Shown here in pieces: positions 56,238 to 64,000 of a DNA stretch of 64,000 nucleotides (its first letter is position 1; every line of letters begins with the position of its first letter). The notes under the pieces are model-generated. The model ran no database searches, had not been told where the DNA came from, and saw nothing but the letters and a program-made list of their open reading frames with translations. This DNA comes from Candidatus Binatia bacterium (GTDB lineage: Bacteria > Desulfobacterota > Binatia > UBA9968 > JAJDTQ01). Made by a program: the position numbers and the translations under genes. The stretch lies in contig OX638375.1 in NCBI GenBank assembly GCA_951813575.1, positions 2,185,042 through 2,249,041 on the forward strand, read 5' to 3'.

Positions 56238-57527
56238 CTAGGGGTTGAATGTGGAGCCTTGGCCCATGGCGCGGGCAAGCCGGGCCTCCGCCACCTTGTG
56301 ATCGTAGACCGACCGTATGTGGTCCGTCTGAGCCCGGGTATTGATCACCTGCGCCTCGGTGATCTCGATGATCGAGCCGACCCCGACCTGGTAGCGGCCG
56401 TTGGCCAGATCGAGGTTCTCCTTGGCCGACCTCTTCTGCGCCTCGTTGGCCTTGATCCGTTCTCCCGCCTCCAACAGGTTGAGATAGCTCTCCTCCACCT
56501 CCAGTGCGATGCGCTGCCGCTGCTCTTCGCGCTGAGCCTTGATCACCGCGTAGTCGCGGACGTTTTTCTCTATCTCGGGCTTCACGGTGAAACCGGCGAA
56601 CAGGGGAATGTCCAGGATCAGCATGGAACTGGCGATATCCTGATCATTGTGCCACGACTCGCCGTATTGCCCGTCGAAGCGGAGCCTGGGCATGCGCCCC
56701 AGCTTGGCCACGTCGATGGCTTCCTGTTGGGCCGCAAGGCGCGCTTGGACCTCCTTGAGCTCCGCGCGCGACTCGAAAGCAGCCTTCACCGCCGCTTCCA
56801 GGGACATCGTGGCCGGATGCACGACGACGTCGGCGGCCACCGGGCGCTCCTCGAAACGGGTTACGCCCATGGCGTTCTTGAGTCGCGCCCACGCGATCCG
56901 GACGCCGTTCTGGGCGGCGATGAGGCCGGCCTCCGCGGCGAAGAGGCTCGCCTCCGCCCGCGCCACGTCGATCTTGGGCCGGGTGCCCACGTCGAAGAAA
57001 CCGCGCGCCTGCCGCACCAGGGTCTGACGGTCCTTGACGGTATCCTGCTCGACACGGACCAAGGCCTCGGCACGCAGGTAGTCGAAGAACGCCCGCCGCA
57101 CGCCGAAAACCACTTCCTCCAACGAGGTACGACGAGCGAAACGCCGGGCTTCCAGGGTACCCTCCTCCCGCCGGATCGTGCCCTCACGGCGCCCAAAATC
57201 GGTGAGGAGCCAGTCCACTTCGCCGGTGGTTTTGTAGAAGTTCTGCTCGGCTCTCGGGGTCGCGGGCCACGGCTTGTTCTCGTAAGTGCCCTTGGCCCCC
57301 AAGGTGGGGTAGTACCCGGCCCGGGCCTTTTCCACCGACGCTTCCTGCACCTTGATCCGTTCGTCGGCCCCGCGGATCCCCGGATGGTTCTCCAGGGCGA
57401 TACTCTCGGCCTGCTGCAACGTCAGCATCTTCGGCTCCGCCTGTTGCCCGCCGGCCGTCGGGACCAGCCACGACAACACGATCACCCCGATCCACAGGAG
57501 TACGGCGCAGTTCTTACGGCATTGCAT
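56238..57527 (-). CDS. TolC-family outer-membrane efflux protein
   Basis: A 429-aa channel component of type I secretion or RND efflux. A signal peptide (LLWIGVIVLSWLVPTAGG) precedes two TolC repeats with long helical regions: LTLQQAESIALENHPGIRGADERI, DVARAEASLFAAEAGLIAAQ, and ALEVEESYLNLLEAGERI...NGRYQVGVGSIIEITEAQ. ATG at 57527 with AAGGAGGT. The stop codon TAG is formed by the end of MITE copy C, so the original C-terminus may have been slightly longer. No pump genes are adjacent. Confidence 0.87.
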   Translation of the reverse strand: MQCRKNCAVLLWIGVIVLSWLVPTAGGQQAEPKMLTLQQAESIALENHPGIRGADERIKVQEASVEKARAGYYPTLGAKGTYENKPWPATPRAEQNFYKTTGEVDWLLTDFGRREGTIRREEGTLEARRFARRTSLEEVVFGVRRAFFDYLRAEALVRVEQDTVKDRQTLVRQARGFFDVGTRPKIDVARAEASLFAAEAGLIAAQNGVRIAWARLKNAMGVTRFEERPVAADVVVHPATMSLEAAVKAAFESRAELKEVQARLAAQQEAIDVAKLGRMPRLRFDGQYGESWHNDQDIASSMLILDIPLFAGFTVKPEIEKNVRDYAVIKAQREEQRQRIALEVEESYLNLLEAGERIKANEAQKRSAKENLDLANGRYQVGVGSIIEITEAQVINTRAQTDHIRSVYDHKVAEARLARAMGQGSTFNP

Positions 57528-57804
57528 AACGACCTCCTTGTGACGGTCGCCCCGGAGCCCGGGCTCCACGTCGACCGTGCAAGCACTTTCTATATCAAGC
57601 GTCGGCCCGGCAACAAGTGGAATTTCTGTTCCCGATCCTTCCGAAACCGGCCCACCTCGAAGGACCAACGCGGCCCCCGGACAACCTGGTTCCGCAAAAC
57701 ACGTGCCACCGAGTGGATGGAACTTCGATGCCACGGCCGCCCACGTCGTTTCCCGGCACGCTCATGTTACGCCTCGGCGCCGGGTCTGATAGATTCATGC
57801 ACTA
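57528..57804. other. Divergent non-coding region between tolC-like and SDR genes
   Basis: 277 bp between divergent genes, so both promoters should lie here. A 14-bp palindrome (GGAGCCCGGGCTCC, 57554-57567) sits close to the tolC-like start and could be an operator. I see no convincing promoter boxes and no gene. Confidence 0.4.
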
Positions 57805-58581
57805 GTGAGCTCGCTGACGGACAGGATCGCCCTGGTCACCGGCGCCGGACGCGGTATCGGACGGGCGGTGGCCCTGGCGATGGCGCGCGCGGGCTGCCAC
57901 GTGGTTCTGGCGGCGCGGACGCGGGAGCCCCTCGAGGCGCTGGCGGCCACCATCCGCGGGTACGGACGCGAAGCCCTCCCGGTGGTCTGCGACGTCGGGT
58001 CCAGGGCGGCCGTGGAGGCCCTGGAGGCCACCGCGCGCCGGGCGGGCGTGGTCCAGATCCTCGTCAACAGCGCCGGAATCGCCCCTGCCGCAAGCTTCCT
58101 GGAGATGGACGACGCGCTTCTGGAGGAAGTCATGCGGGTGAACTTCATGGGCACCTATCATTGCTGCAAGCGGTTTCTGGAACCGATGATCGGCGCGGGG
58201 TGGGGGCGTATCATCAACATCGCCTCCACCACCGCCAAGACCGCCTATCCCCATACCGCCGCCTACACGGCATCGAAGCACGCGGTGCTGGGGCTCACCC
58301 GGGTCATGGCCCTGGAGACCGCGCGCAAGGGCGTCACCGTCAACGCCATCTGCCCCGGCTACGTGGACACCGGGCTGACGCGCGAGAATGCACGGCGCAT
58401 GGCCGCCGCGCTGGGAAGCACGGCGCCGGAGGCGCTGGAGCGCTTTGCCCGGACCTCGCCCCTGGGGCGGCTGATGACGGTTGACGAGGTGGCCGACCTC
58501 GCGGTGCTGCTGGCAGGCCCGGCCGGCGATGCCGTCACCGGACAGGCCATGAACGTGGACGGCGGCGCGGTCATGTGCTGA
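57805..58581 (+). CDS. Short-chain dehydrogenase/reductase
   Basis: A 258-aa NAD(P)-dependent SDR. Cofactor motif LVTGAGRGIGRAVALAMA, NSAG (ILVNSAGIAP), catalytic serine in IINIASTTAKTAYPH, catalytic AAYTASKHA (Tyr, Lys), and PGYVDTGLTRENARR, a pattern close to 3-hydroxyacyl/3-hydroxybutyrate dehydrogenases. GTG at 57805 without a visible ribosome site. First gene of a CoA-thioester operon; probably oxidises a hydroxyacyl-CoA or makes a ketoacyl intermediate. Confidence 0.85.
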   Translation: MSSLTDRIALVTGAGRGIGRAVALAMARAGCHVVLAARTREPLEALAATIRGYGREALPVVCDVGSRAAVEALEATARRAGVVQILVNSAGIAPAASFLEMDDALLEEVMRVNFMGTYHCCKRFLEPMIGAGWGRIINIASTTAKTAYPHTAAYTASKHAVLGLTRVMALETARKGVTVNAICPGYVDTGLTRENARRMAAALGSTAPEALERFARTSPLGRLMTVDEVADLAVLLAGPAGDAVTGQAMNVDGGAVMC

Positions 58582-58653
58582 CGGACGGGTCGAAAAACGT
58601 GCACGGGCGGTTCCGAACCCGCCCCTGCCCATAAGGCGCCACAGGACGGTAGC

Positions 58654-59499
58654 ATGGCATACGACAGTTTCGACTACGTGCTGGACGACGGCATTGCCAC
58701 CGTCCGCCTCGACAACCCCGCGCAGCTCAACGCCCTGACGTTCCGGACCTACGAGGAGCTGGCGGAGCTGACCGGCTCCCTGGCCGCGGACCGCCGGGTG
58801 AACGTGCTGGTCCTTACCGGTTCCGGCAAGGGGTTCTGCGCGGGGGGCAGCGTCGACGACATCATCGGCGAGCTGTTGAAGATGGACGGGGCCGGGCTGT
58901 ACCGCTTCACCCGGCTTACCTGCGACGTGGTGCGCAACATGCGCCTGCTGGAGAAACCGGTCATCGCGGCGGTCAACGGCATCGCCGCCGGCGCCGGCGC
59001 CGTCCTGGCCCTGGCGAGCGACTTCCGGGTGCTGTCGGAGCGGGCGAAGATGGCCTTCCTCTTCGTCAAGGTGGGGCTCGCCGGATCGGACATGGGCGCG
59101 ATCCATCTGCTGCCGCGCATCGTGGGCCTCGGACGGGCCATGGAGCTGCTGTCGCTCGGCGATACCATCGACGCCGCCGAAGCCCACCGCATCGGCCTGG
59201 CCAACCGGGTGGTGCCGCACGACCACCTCATGACGGAGGCCCTGCGGCTGGCCCGCAGGCTCCAGGACGGTCCGCGGTACGCCATCGGGGTGACGAAGAA
59301 GCTGCTGGACGTCGAAGCCGGCATGGACCTCGACGCCGCCCTGGAGATGGAGGCCATGACGCAGGCCCACTGCATGCAGACCGCCGACTTCCGCGAAGGC
59401 TTTCGCGCGTTCATGGAGCGGGAGACGCCTCGATTCAACCGGGGGGACCAGGAACAGGCAAGGCCGTCGGAAATCGGCCGGAAACCGGAGCGCAGTTGA
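58654..59499 (+). CDS. Enoyl-CoA hydratase/isomerase family protein
   Basis: A 281-aa crotonase. VRLDNPAQLNALTFRTYEEL, FCAGGSVDDIIGEL (oxyanion-hole region), VIAAVNGIAAGAGAVLALASDFRV and AFLFVKVGLAGSDMGAIHLLPRIVG are typical, with the second catalytic position occupied by Asp (GSDMGA) where crotonase has Glu. That change is common in isomerases and aromatic-type members. The stop overlaps the following TTG start. Confidence 0.87.
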   Translation: MAYDSFDYVLDDGIATVRLDNPAQLNALTFRTYEELAELTGSLAADRRVNVLVLTGSGKGFCAGGSVDDIIGELLKMDGAGLYRFTRLTCDVVRNMRLLEKPVIAAVNGIAAGAGAVLALASDFRVLSERAKMAFLFVKVGLAGSDMGAIHLLPRIVGLGRAMELLSLGDTIDAAEAHRIGLANRVVPHDHLMTEALRLARRLQDGPRYAIGVTKKLLDVEAGMDLDAALEMEAMTQAHCMQTADFREGFRAFMERETPRFNRGDQEQARPSEIGRKPERS

Positions 59500-60674
59500 C
59501 AGTTGCCGGCGACAACGAGTTCAGGCCGGGTGAGATCCCGGACTGGTTGGGCGCGCCGCAGGCCCGGCTGCGCGGGTCATTGTCGGCCTGGGCACAGGCC
59601 GAGCTGGCCGGGGTCGCGGCGGACGGAGGCGACGAGGCCGCGCGGGCGGCGTTCCGGAAGCTTGCCGGGCGCGGCGTCTTTCGCTACGTGGTGCCGCGCG
59701 GGTCCGGCGGCATTCGCCGCCGCGTGCAGGTGCGGGACCTGTGCGTCATCCGCGAGACGCTGGCGGGGGTGTCGCCCCTGGCGGACACCCTGTTCGCGGT
59801 GCAGGCGCTGGCCGCCTGGCCGATAATGGCGGCAGGTACGCCGGACCAGCAGGCCGCGTGGCTCCCGGGTTTGGCCGCGGGCCGGGGCATGGGGGCGTTC
59901 GCGCTGACCGAACCCGACGCCGGCTCGGATGCAGCCGCCGCCCGGTTGAGGGGCCGGAGGCGGGGCGGCGCCTACGTGCTCGACGGCGTCAAGAGCCTCA
60001 TTTCCAACGCCGGCCTGGCCCATCTCTACGTGGTTTTCGGCAGCACCCACCCGGCGCGCAAGGGGAAGGGCCTCAGCGCGTTCGTGGTCGAGGCGGCGAC
60101 CCCGGGGGTGGAGGTCAAGGAACGGATCGACCTGATCTCGCCTCATCCCATCGGCACCGTGGGGTTCGAAGGCTGCCGCGTGCCGGCCGCCCAGCTCCTG
60201 GGCCAGCCCGGACAAGGTCTGGGGATCGCCCTGGGCACCCTGGAGGCCCTCCGTTGCAGCGTCGGCGCCGCCGCCACCGGCATGGCCGGGCGCGCCCTCG
60301 CCGAGGCGGTGCGCCACGCCAGGCGCCGGAGCCAGTTCGGCCGTAACCTGAGCCGCTTCCAGGCCATCCGGTTCAAGATCGCGGACATGACCACCGACCT
60401 CGAGGCGGCGCGCCTGCTGGTCTACCAGGCCGCCCGGGCCCACGACCGGGGCGACGGCGACCTGCGCCGGAAGGCGTCCATGGCCAAGCTCTTCGCCACC
60501 GAGGCGGCCCAGCGCATCGTCGATCAGGCCCTGCAGATCCACGGCGGCCGGGGGCTGGTGGCGGGCAGCGTGATGGAGCGGCTCTACCGCGACGTGCGGG
60601 CGTTGCGCATCTACGAAGGGACCTCGGAGATCCAGAGGCTCATCGTTGCGCGCGAGGTTCTGGGCAGGCCATAA
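59496..60674 (+). CDS. Acyl-CoA dehydrogenase (first of two)
   Basis: A 392-aa FAD enzyme: FALTEPDAGSDAAAARLRG, GVKSLISNAGLAHLYVVFG, RRRSQFGRNLSRFQAIRFKIADM, and the C-terminal QIHGGRGLVAGSVMERLYRDVRALRIYEGTSEIQRLIVAREVLG, with the base glutamate in YEGTSE. TTG start at 59496 overlaps the upstream stop. It and the next gene are divergent paralogues, perhaps subunits or consecutive steps. Confidence 0.87.
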   Translation: MTVAGDNEFRPGEIPDWLGAPQARLRGSLSAWAQAELAGVAADGGDEAARAAFRKLAGRGVFRYVVPRGSGGIRRRVQVRDLCVIRETLAGVSPLADTLFAVQALAAWPIMAAGTPDQQAAWLPGLAAGRGMGAFALTEPDAGSDAAAARLRGRRRGGAYVLDGVKSLISNAGLAHLYVVFGSTHPARKGKGLSAFVVEAATPGVEVKERIDLISPHPIGTVGFEGCRVPAAQLLGQPGQGLGIALGTLEALRCSVGAAATGMAGRALAEAVRHARRRSQFGRNLSRFQAIRFKIADMTTDLEAARLLVYQAARAHDRGDGDLRRKASMAKLFATEAAQRIVDQALQIHGGRGLVAGSVMERLYRDVRALRIYEGTSEIQRLIVAREVLGRP

Positions 60675-60701
60675 TGATGACCGTTCTCCAGTGGAGGGAC
60701 C

Positions 60702-61868
60702 ATGGATTTCGACCTCTCGGATGAGCTGCTCGCGGTCAGGGAGCTGGGCCGCGAGTTCGCGGAGAAGGAGATCGCCCCGACGGCCGCCGAAGACGACCGA
60801 AACCATCACTTCCGGCGGGAGACCTTCGAGAAGATGGGCCGGCTGGGCTTCTTCGGCTGCGTCGTCCCCGAGGCCCACGGCGGCACCGGCCTGGGCTACC
60901 TGGCGATGGTGCTGCTCACGGAGGAGATCGCCCGTGTGCACAGCTCGGTCCGGGTGCATGTCAATACGCAGATGGCCCCCTCGGTGACCCTGGCGCGGTT
61001 CGGCACCGAGGAACAGAAGCGCCGATGGATCCCCGGTCTGGTGGATGCCTCGCTGATCGGCTGTTTCGCCATCACCGAACCTGACTCCGGTTCCGACGTG
61101 GCCTCCATGTCCACCCGGGCCACCCGGACGGACGGTGGATATGTCCTGAAGGGCAACAAGGTCTGGATCTCCAACGCGCCCATCGCCGACTGGGCGCTGG
61201 TATACGCCGTAACCGATCGGGAGGCGGGACACCGCGGACTGTCGGCCTTCATGGTGGAATTGGACGGCGCCGGCGTCGGCCGCGGTACCCTGGACAAGAT
61301 GGGGGCGCTGGCGTCGCCCACGGGAACCCTGGATTTCGACGACGTGCCGGTGCCCGCCGACCACCGCATCGGGGCCGAGGGACAGGGTTTCGCCATGTGC
61401 ATGTGGCAGCTCAACCAGACGCGCCTGAGCTGCGCGGCCGGCGCCCTCGGCGTGGCCCGGGCGGCCCGGGAGGCGGCCGTGGCCTACGCCAACCAGCGCC
61501 GGCAGTTCGGGCGGGAGATCGGACGTTTCCAGATGGTCCAGGACAGCCTGGCCCGGATGATCGTGGAGGAAGAATCCGCGCGCCTGCTGGTATACCGGGC
61601 GGCCAATCTCGCCGACCACGGGCAACCCAACAACCTGGAAGTATCCATGGCGAAGTACGCCGCCGCGGAGGCCGCGGCCCACGCAGCCGACGACGCCTTC
61701 AAGATCCTCGGCGCCTACGGATACTCCACGGACTTCCCGGTGGAGCGTTACCTCCGGGACGCGAAATCCTATCAGATCGTGGAGGGCTCCTCGAACATTC
61801 ACAAGTTGATCATAGCCCAGGACGCGCTGGGGTACCGGAAGGCGAACCGCCCGCCGGAGCCCCCTTGA
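60702..61868 (+). CDS. Acyl-CoA dehydrogenase (second of two)
   Basis: A 388-aa FAD-dependent dehydrogenase: FFGCVVPEAHGGTGLGYLAM, FAITEPDSGSDVASMSTRA, NKVWISNAPIADWALVYA, NQRRQFGREIGRFQMVQDSLARM, and ILGAYGYSTDFPVERYLRDAKSYQIVEGSSNIHKLIIAQDALG with Glu in VEGSSN. ATG at 60702 behind GTGGAGG. The SDR, crotonase and two dehydrogenases suggest beta-oxidation of an unusual (alicyclic or aromatic) CoA thioester. Confidence 0.9.
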   Translation: MDFDLSDELLAVRELGREFAEKEIAPTAAEDDRNHHFRRETFEKMGRLGFFGCVVPEAHGGTGLGYLAMVLLTEEIARVHSSVRVHVNTQMAPSVTLARFGTEEQKRRWIPGLVDASLIGCFAITEPDSGSDVASMSTRATRTDGGYVLKGNKVWISNAPIADWALVYAVTDREAGHRGLSAFMVELDGAGVGRGTLDKMGALASPTGTLDFDDVPVPADHRIGAEGQGFAMCMWQLNQTRLSCAAGALGVARAAREAAVAYANQRRQFGREIGRFQMVQDSLARMIVEEESARLLVYRAANLADHGQPNNLEVSMAKYAAAEAAAHAADDAFKILGAYGYSTDFPVERYLRDAKSYQIVEGSSNIHKLIIAQDALGYRKANRPPEPP

Positions 61869-61909
61869 TCCGGCCGGGTGGCTGCTGCGTGTTCGTTTCG
61901 CTGTTTTTC

Positions 61910-61945
61910 GTTTTTGTATCAGGCATTTTATGTATTAATATGGTC
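61910..61945 (+). promoter_or_regulatory. Candidate promoter for the OapA/LysM-type gene
   Basis: An unusually AT-rich patch (61894-61943) in GC-rich surroundings, with TTGTAT (61914-61919) and TATTAAT (61933-61939), 13 bp apart, followed by the gene at 61968. The spacing is short, so other hexamers in the patch may be used. Confidence 0.35.
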
Positions 61946-61967
61946 GTGTGTGACTGATCCTGTCTCC

Positions 61968-64000
61968 ATGCTAGCCGCAGCGCATCATTCAGCGTCCGCC
62001 AGTGTCCGGGTTTTTTCGCGACTCGGGTCGCTGCTCGTCTGCCTGTCGCTCATCCTCACCGCCGGCGTTACACGGGCCGACGAATCGTCGCCCTCCGTCA
62101 ACCCGAACCCGGCCGGGGCCGCGGCAGCCTTGGACACGCGCGAATGGCGCGTGTCCAAGCGGGTTGCGGGGAGCGAGACGCTGCCCCTGCTGCTGGAGAA
62201 ATTCGGGGTTTCCCCGCAAAACCGGAGACGCTGGCTCAAGGCCGTCGCCAAACAGGTGGGCGTTGCCGCAATCCTCAACGACGGGGACGACGTCCACTTT
62301 TACTTCAAGGACCCGCCGTGGGCCTCCGGCCGCCGGGGCGACCTGACCGGCCTTCGGATCGAGCGCGCCGGCTCGAAGCCCAAAGTCTGGCAAGTCCGGG
62401 ACGGCCAGATCGTCTACCACAGAACGGCAACAGCCCGGCCTGCCGTGGCCGCGACGCCTGCCGTCGCTCCCCCCAAGGTCGCCGCGAAGACGCCGGCGAA
62501 GAAGGTCGCCAAAGCTCCGGCGAAGAGGGTTGCCAAGACGCCGGCGAAGGCTACCTCGCCGGTCGAGCGGGTGACCCATGTCCTTCGGAAGGGGGAAACT
62601 CTCGGCCGCGTGCTGCGGGCCAAGGGAATCTCCGGGAACGCGGCGCAGCCCTGGATCCGGGCCGTCGGCAAAAAGTTCTCGCTGAAGCGGCTCTACCCCG
62701 GGAAGAAGATCGTCCTCCACTTCGTTTCCCGAAGCGGAAGCCGGCCGACCCTCGACGCCTTGCAGATCGAGTCAAGAAGCGGGGACCTGCTGACATGGCA
62801 ACGGACCGAAGGCCGGATCGGGTACCTGGGCAGGAACCAGCGGGTGGTGGAAAGACATCTCGCGGGGCCGCCCTCGCCCGCGCCGGTCACGCGCCCGCCG
62901 GCCGGCCCTCCGACGGCGGTCACCGACCGGCCGCTGCCTCCCACGCGGTCCTTCGAACCCCTGGAAAAGGTCATCCGCACCATCCGCCGCGGCCAGACCC
63001 TGGGGCGGATACTGAAACCCCTGGGAGTGGCCGGAAAGGAAAGCGAAGCCTGGTTCGACGCCATCGACGCACAGTACCCCGTCACCAGGCTCAGGCCCGG
63101 ACAGCGCCTTCACCTGTACTTCGAGAGGACTCCCGCCAGACACCGCAGGGATAACCTCAAGGCGGTCGAGCTCGAGGTCAGGAAGGGAAGCAAGCTGACC
63201 TGGGAGAAGGTCGGAAACAAAATCCGTTTCGGCAGCGGTTCGGTGCTCGGGCGCAAGCGCTCGGAGGGCTCCGTGATCCGCCTCCCTTCCAACGGGGTCC
63301 CTTCAACCGCACGGGAAGGAAGCTTCCTTTCGGAATACGCGCTGGCCCGGATCAAGCAGCGGAACGGGCTGCTGGAATACACGCCACCGCCCAATGGCGC
63401 CCGGAACGGCGTCCGCCCGGTGCCGCCTCTCGATAACGCCGAGCGGGTGAGGCACAGGCTCAAGTCCGGGGAACACCTGTGGGGTGTGCTCCGGAAGTAC
63501 GAACTGGATGCCAAGGAGAGGCGCCTTTGGCTCAAGGCCCTCCAGAAGCAGAAGCACGTGCGCAGGCTTCGAGCCGGCAGCCGCATCGACTTCTACTTCA
63601 AGGCGCACGAGAACGGCAACGGCACCGCCACCGCCGGCTCCAACGGTGCCGGGAACCTGAAGGCGCTGGAGATCGTGCTTCGTTCGGACCTGCGGCTGAC
63701 ATGGTATCGCAACCACAAGGATATCCTGTTCTACAAGGACGAAGTGCCGTACCAGCAGGAAGTGCGGACCGTGAGCGGCGTGATAACCGAGGGATCGCTC
63801 TACGGCAGCGCCAAGAGGGCCGGCGTTGACGTCGCCGTCATCTCCCGCATGGTGGATATCCTCGGCTGGGACATCAACTTTCAGAAAGACCTGCGCACCG
63901 GGGACACGTATCGCGTGCTCTACCGGAGAAAGTTTCGCCCCGGCAGCAAGAGGTCCGACCAGATCCTCATACTGGCCGCGGAGTTCTTCAACCGGGGGCG
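61968..64000 (+). CDS. OapA/LysM-type repeat protein, probable M23 murein endopeptidase (3' end outside window)
   Basis: Open to the right edge, 677 codons visible. N-terminal membrane/signal segment (LGSLLVCLSLILTAGVTRAD), then four copies of a roughly 50-residue unit with a GETL...LRPG...FYF pattern: SETLPLLLEKFGV...VHFYF, HVLRKGETLGRVLRAKG...IVLHF, RTIRRGQTLGRILKPLG...LHLYF, HRLKSGEHLWGVLRKYE...IDFYF. An AAKTPAKKVAKAPAKRVAK linker separates copies one and two. The final part, VSGVITEGSLYGSAKRAG...DILGWDINFQKDL, is the usual run-in to an MepM-type M23 peptidase, expected just beyond the edge. Confidence 0.8.
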   Translation, partial: MLAAAHHSASASVRVFSRLGSLLVCLSLILTAGVTRADESSPSVNPNPAGAAAALDTREWRVSKRVAGSETLPLLLEKFGVSPQNRRRWLKAVAKQVGVAAILNDGDDVHFYFKDPPWASGRRGDLTGLRIERAGSKPKVWQVRDGQIVYHRTATARPAVAATPAVAPPKVAAKTPAKKVAKAPAKRVAKTPAKATSPVERVTHVLRKGETLGRVLRAKGISGNAAQPWIRAVGKKFSLKRLYPGKKIVLHFVSRSGSRPTLDALQIESRSGDLLTWQRTEGRIGYLGRNQRVVERHLAGPPSPAPVTRPPAGPPTAVTDRPLPPTRSFEPLEKVIRTIRRGQTLGRILKPLGVAGKESEAWFDAIDAQYPVTRLRPGQRLHLYFERTPARHRRDNLKAVELEVRKGSKLTWEKVGNKIRFGSGSVLGRKRSEGSVIRLPSNGVPSTAREGSFLSEYALARIKQRNGLLEYTPPPNGARNGVRPVPPLDNAERVRHRLKSGEHLWGVLRKYELDAKERRLWLKALQKQKHVRRLRAGSRIDFYFKAHENGNGTATAGSNGAGNLKALEIVLRSDLRLTWYRNHKDILFYKDEVPYQQEVRTVSGVITEGSLYGSAKRAGVDVAVISRMVDILGWDINFQKDLRTGDTYRVLYRRKFRPGSKRSDQILILAAEFFNRG

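Overview
The window is high-GC, densely coded DNA from a Gram-negative bacterium. Outer-membrane parts (a TolC-family protein, a BamD-like lipoprotein, a beta-barrel, lipoproteins), a complete squalene/hopanoid-precursor set (hpnC-hpnD-hpnE) and MEP-pathway genes (dxs, ispH) support this. Many solute-binding, Rieske, molybdopterin, CoA-thioester and flavin enzymes suggest an uncultured, metabolically broad organism, such as Tectomicrobia/Desulfobacterota-like or proteobacterial lineages. That placement is inference; no rRNA or tRNA gene was seen.

Layout. 1-5.1 kb: the end of a LivF ATPase gene, then a complete AapJQMP amino-acid ABC transporter. 5.1-5.6 kb: an inverted array of degenerate 21-23 bp units around a CCCCGGGCTTGACC-type palindrome. 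5.6-17.4 kb: scattered catabolic genes (enamidase-like amidohydrolase, LLM flavoprotein, TAXI receptor, M20 peptidase, apaG, a lone molybdopterin subunit, an EutA-like reactivase with a double cupin). 17.7-29.4 kb: an isoprenoid region with dxs, a DUF2236 oxygenase, an RND/LolA-like/beta-barrel envelope trio, ispH and hpnE-D-C. 29.5-44.4 kb: an orphan PotF-like receptor, a DNA repair glycosylase, an MBL hydrolase, a small restriction-modification pair of atypical composition, a Rieske dioxygenase alpha/beta pair, modABC with an MFS gene, an amidase and a two-RCK potassium channel.

44.4-48.3 kb is a decayed mobile island: an IS3 fragment, an integrase pseudogene, a DUF2799 lipoprotein, a beta-propeller protein with compensating frameshifts, and an IS110 pseudogene split by a MITE-like element. 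48.3-52.3 kb is hyuA/hyuB with a MITE between them. 52.3-64 kb holds an HCHL-like enzyme, the BamD-like protein, an intact IS110-family insertion inside another MITE copy, a TolC-family gene, an SDR/enoyl-CoA hydratase/two acyl-CoA dehydrogenase operon, and a partial OapA/LysM-type cell-wall gene.

The most interesting find is the 1.18 kb IS110 element. Its non-coding end (about 55985-56129, minus strand) folds by eye into two internal loops whose guide stretches match both flanks of its own insertion site and its own element ends, as expected of a bridge RNA. Removing the element with one GT dinucleotide restores the MITE exactly. The target is a 22-bp palindromic unit present in 0, 1 and 2 copies in the three complete MITE copies (165, 187 and 209 bp).
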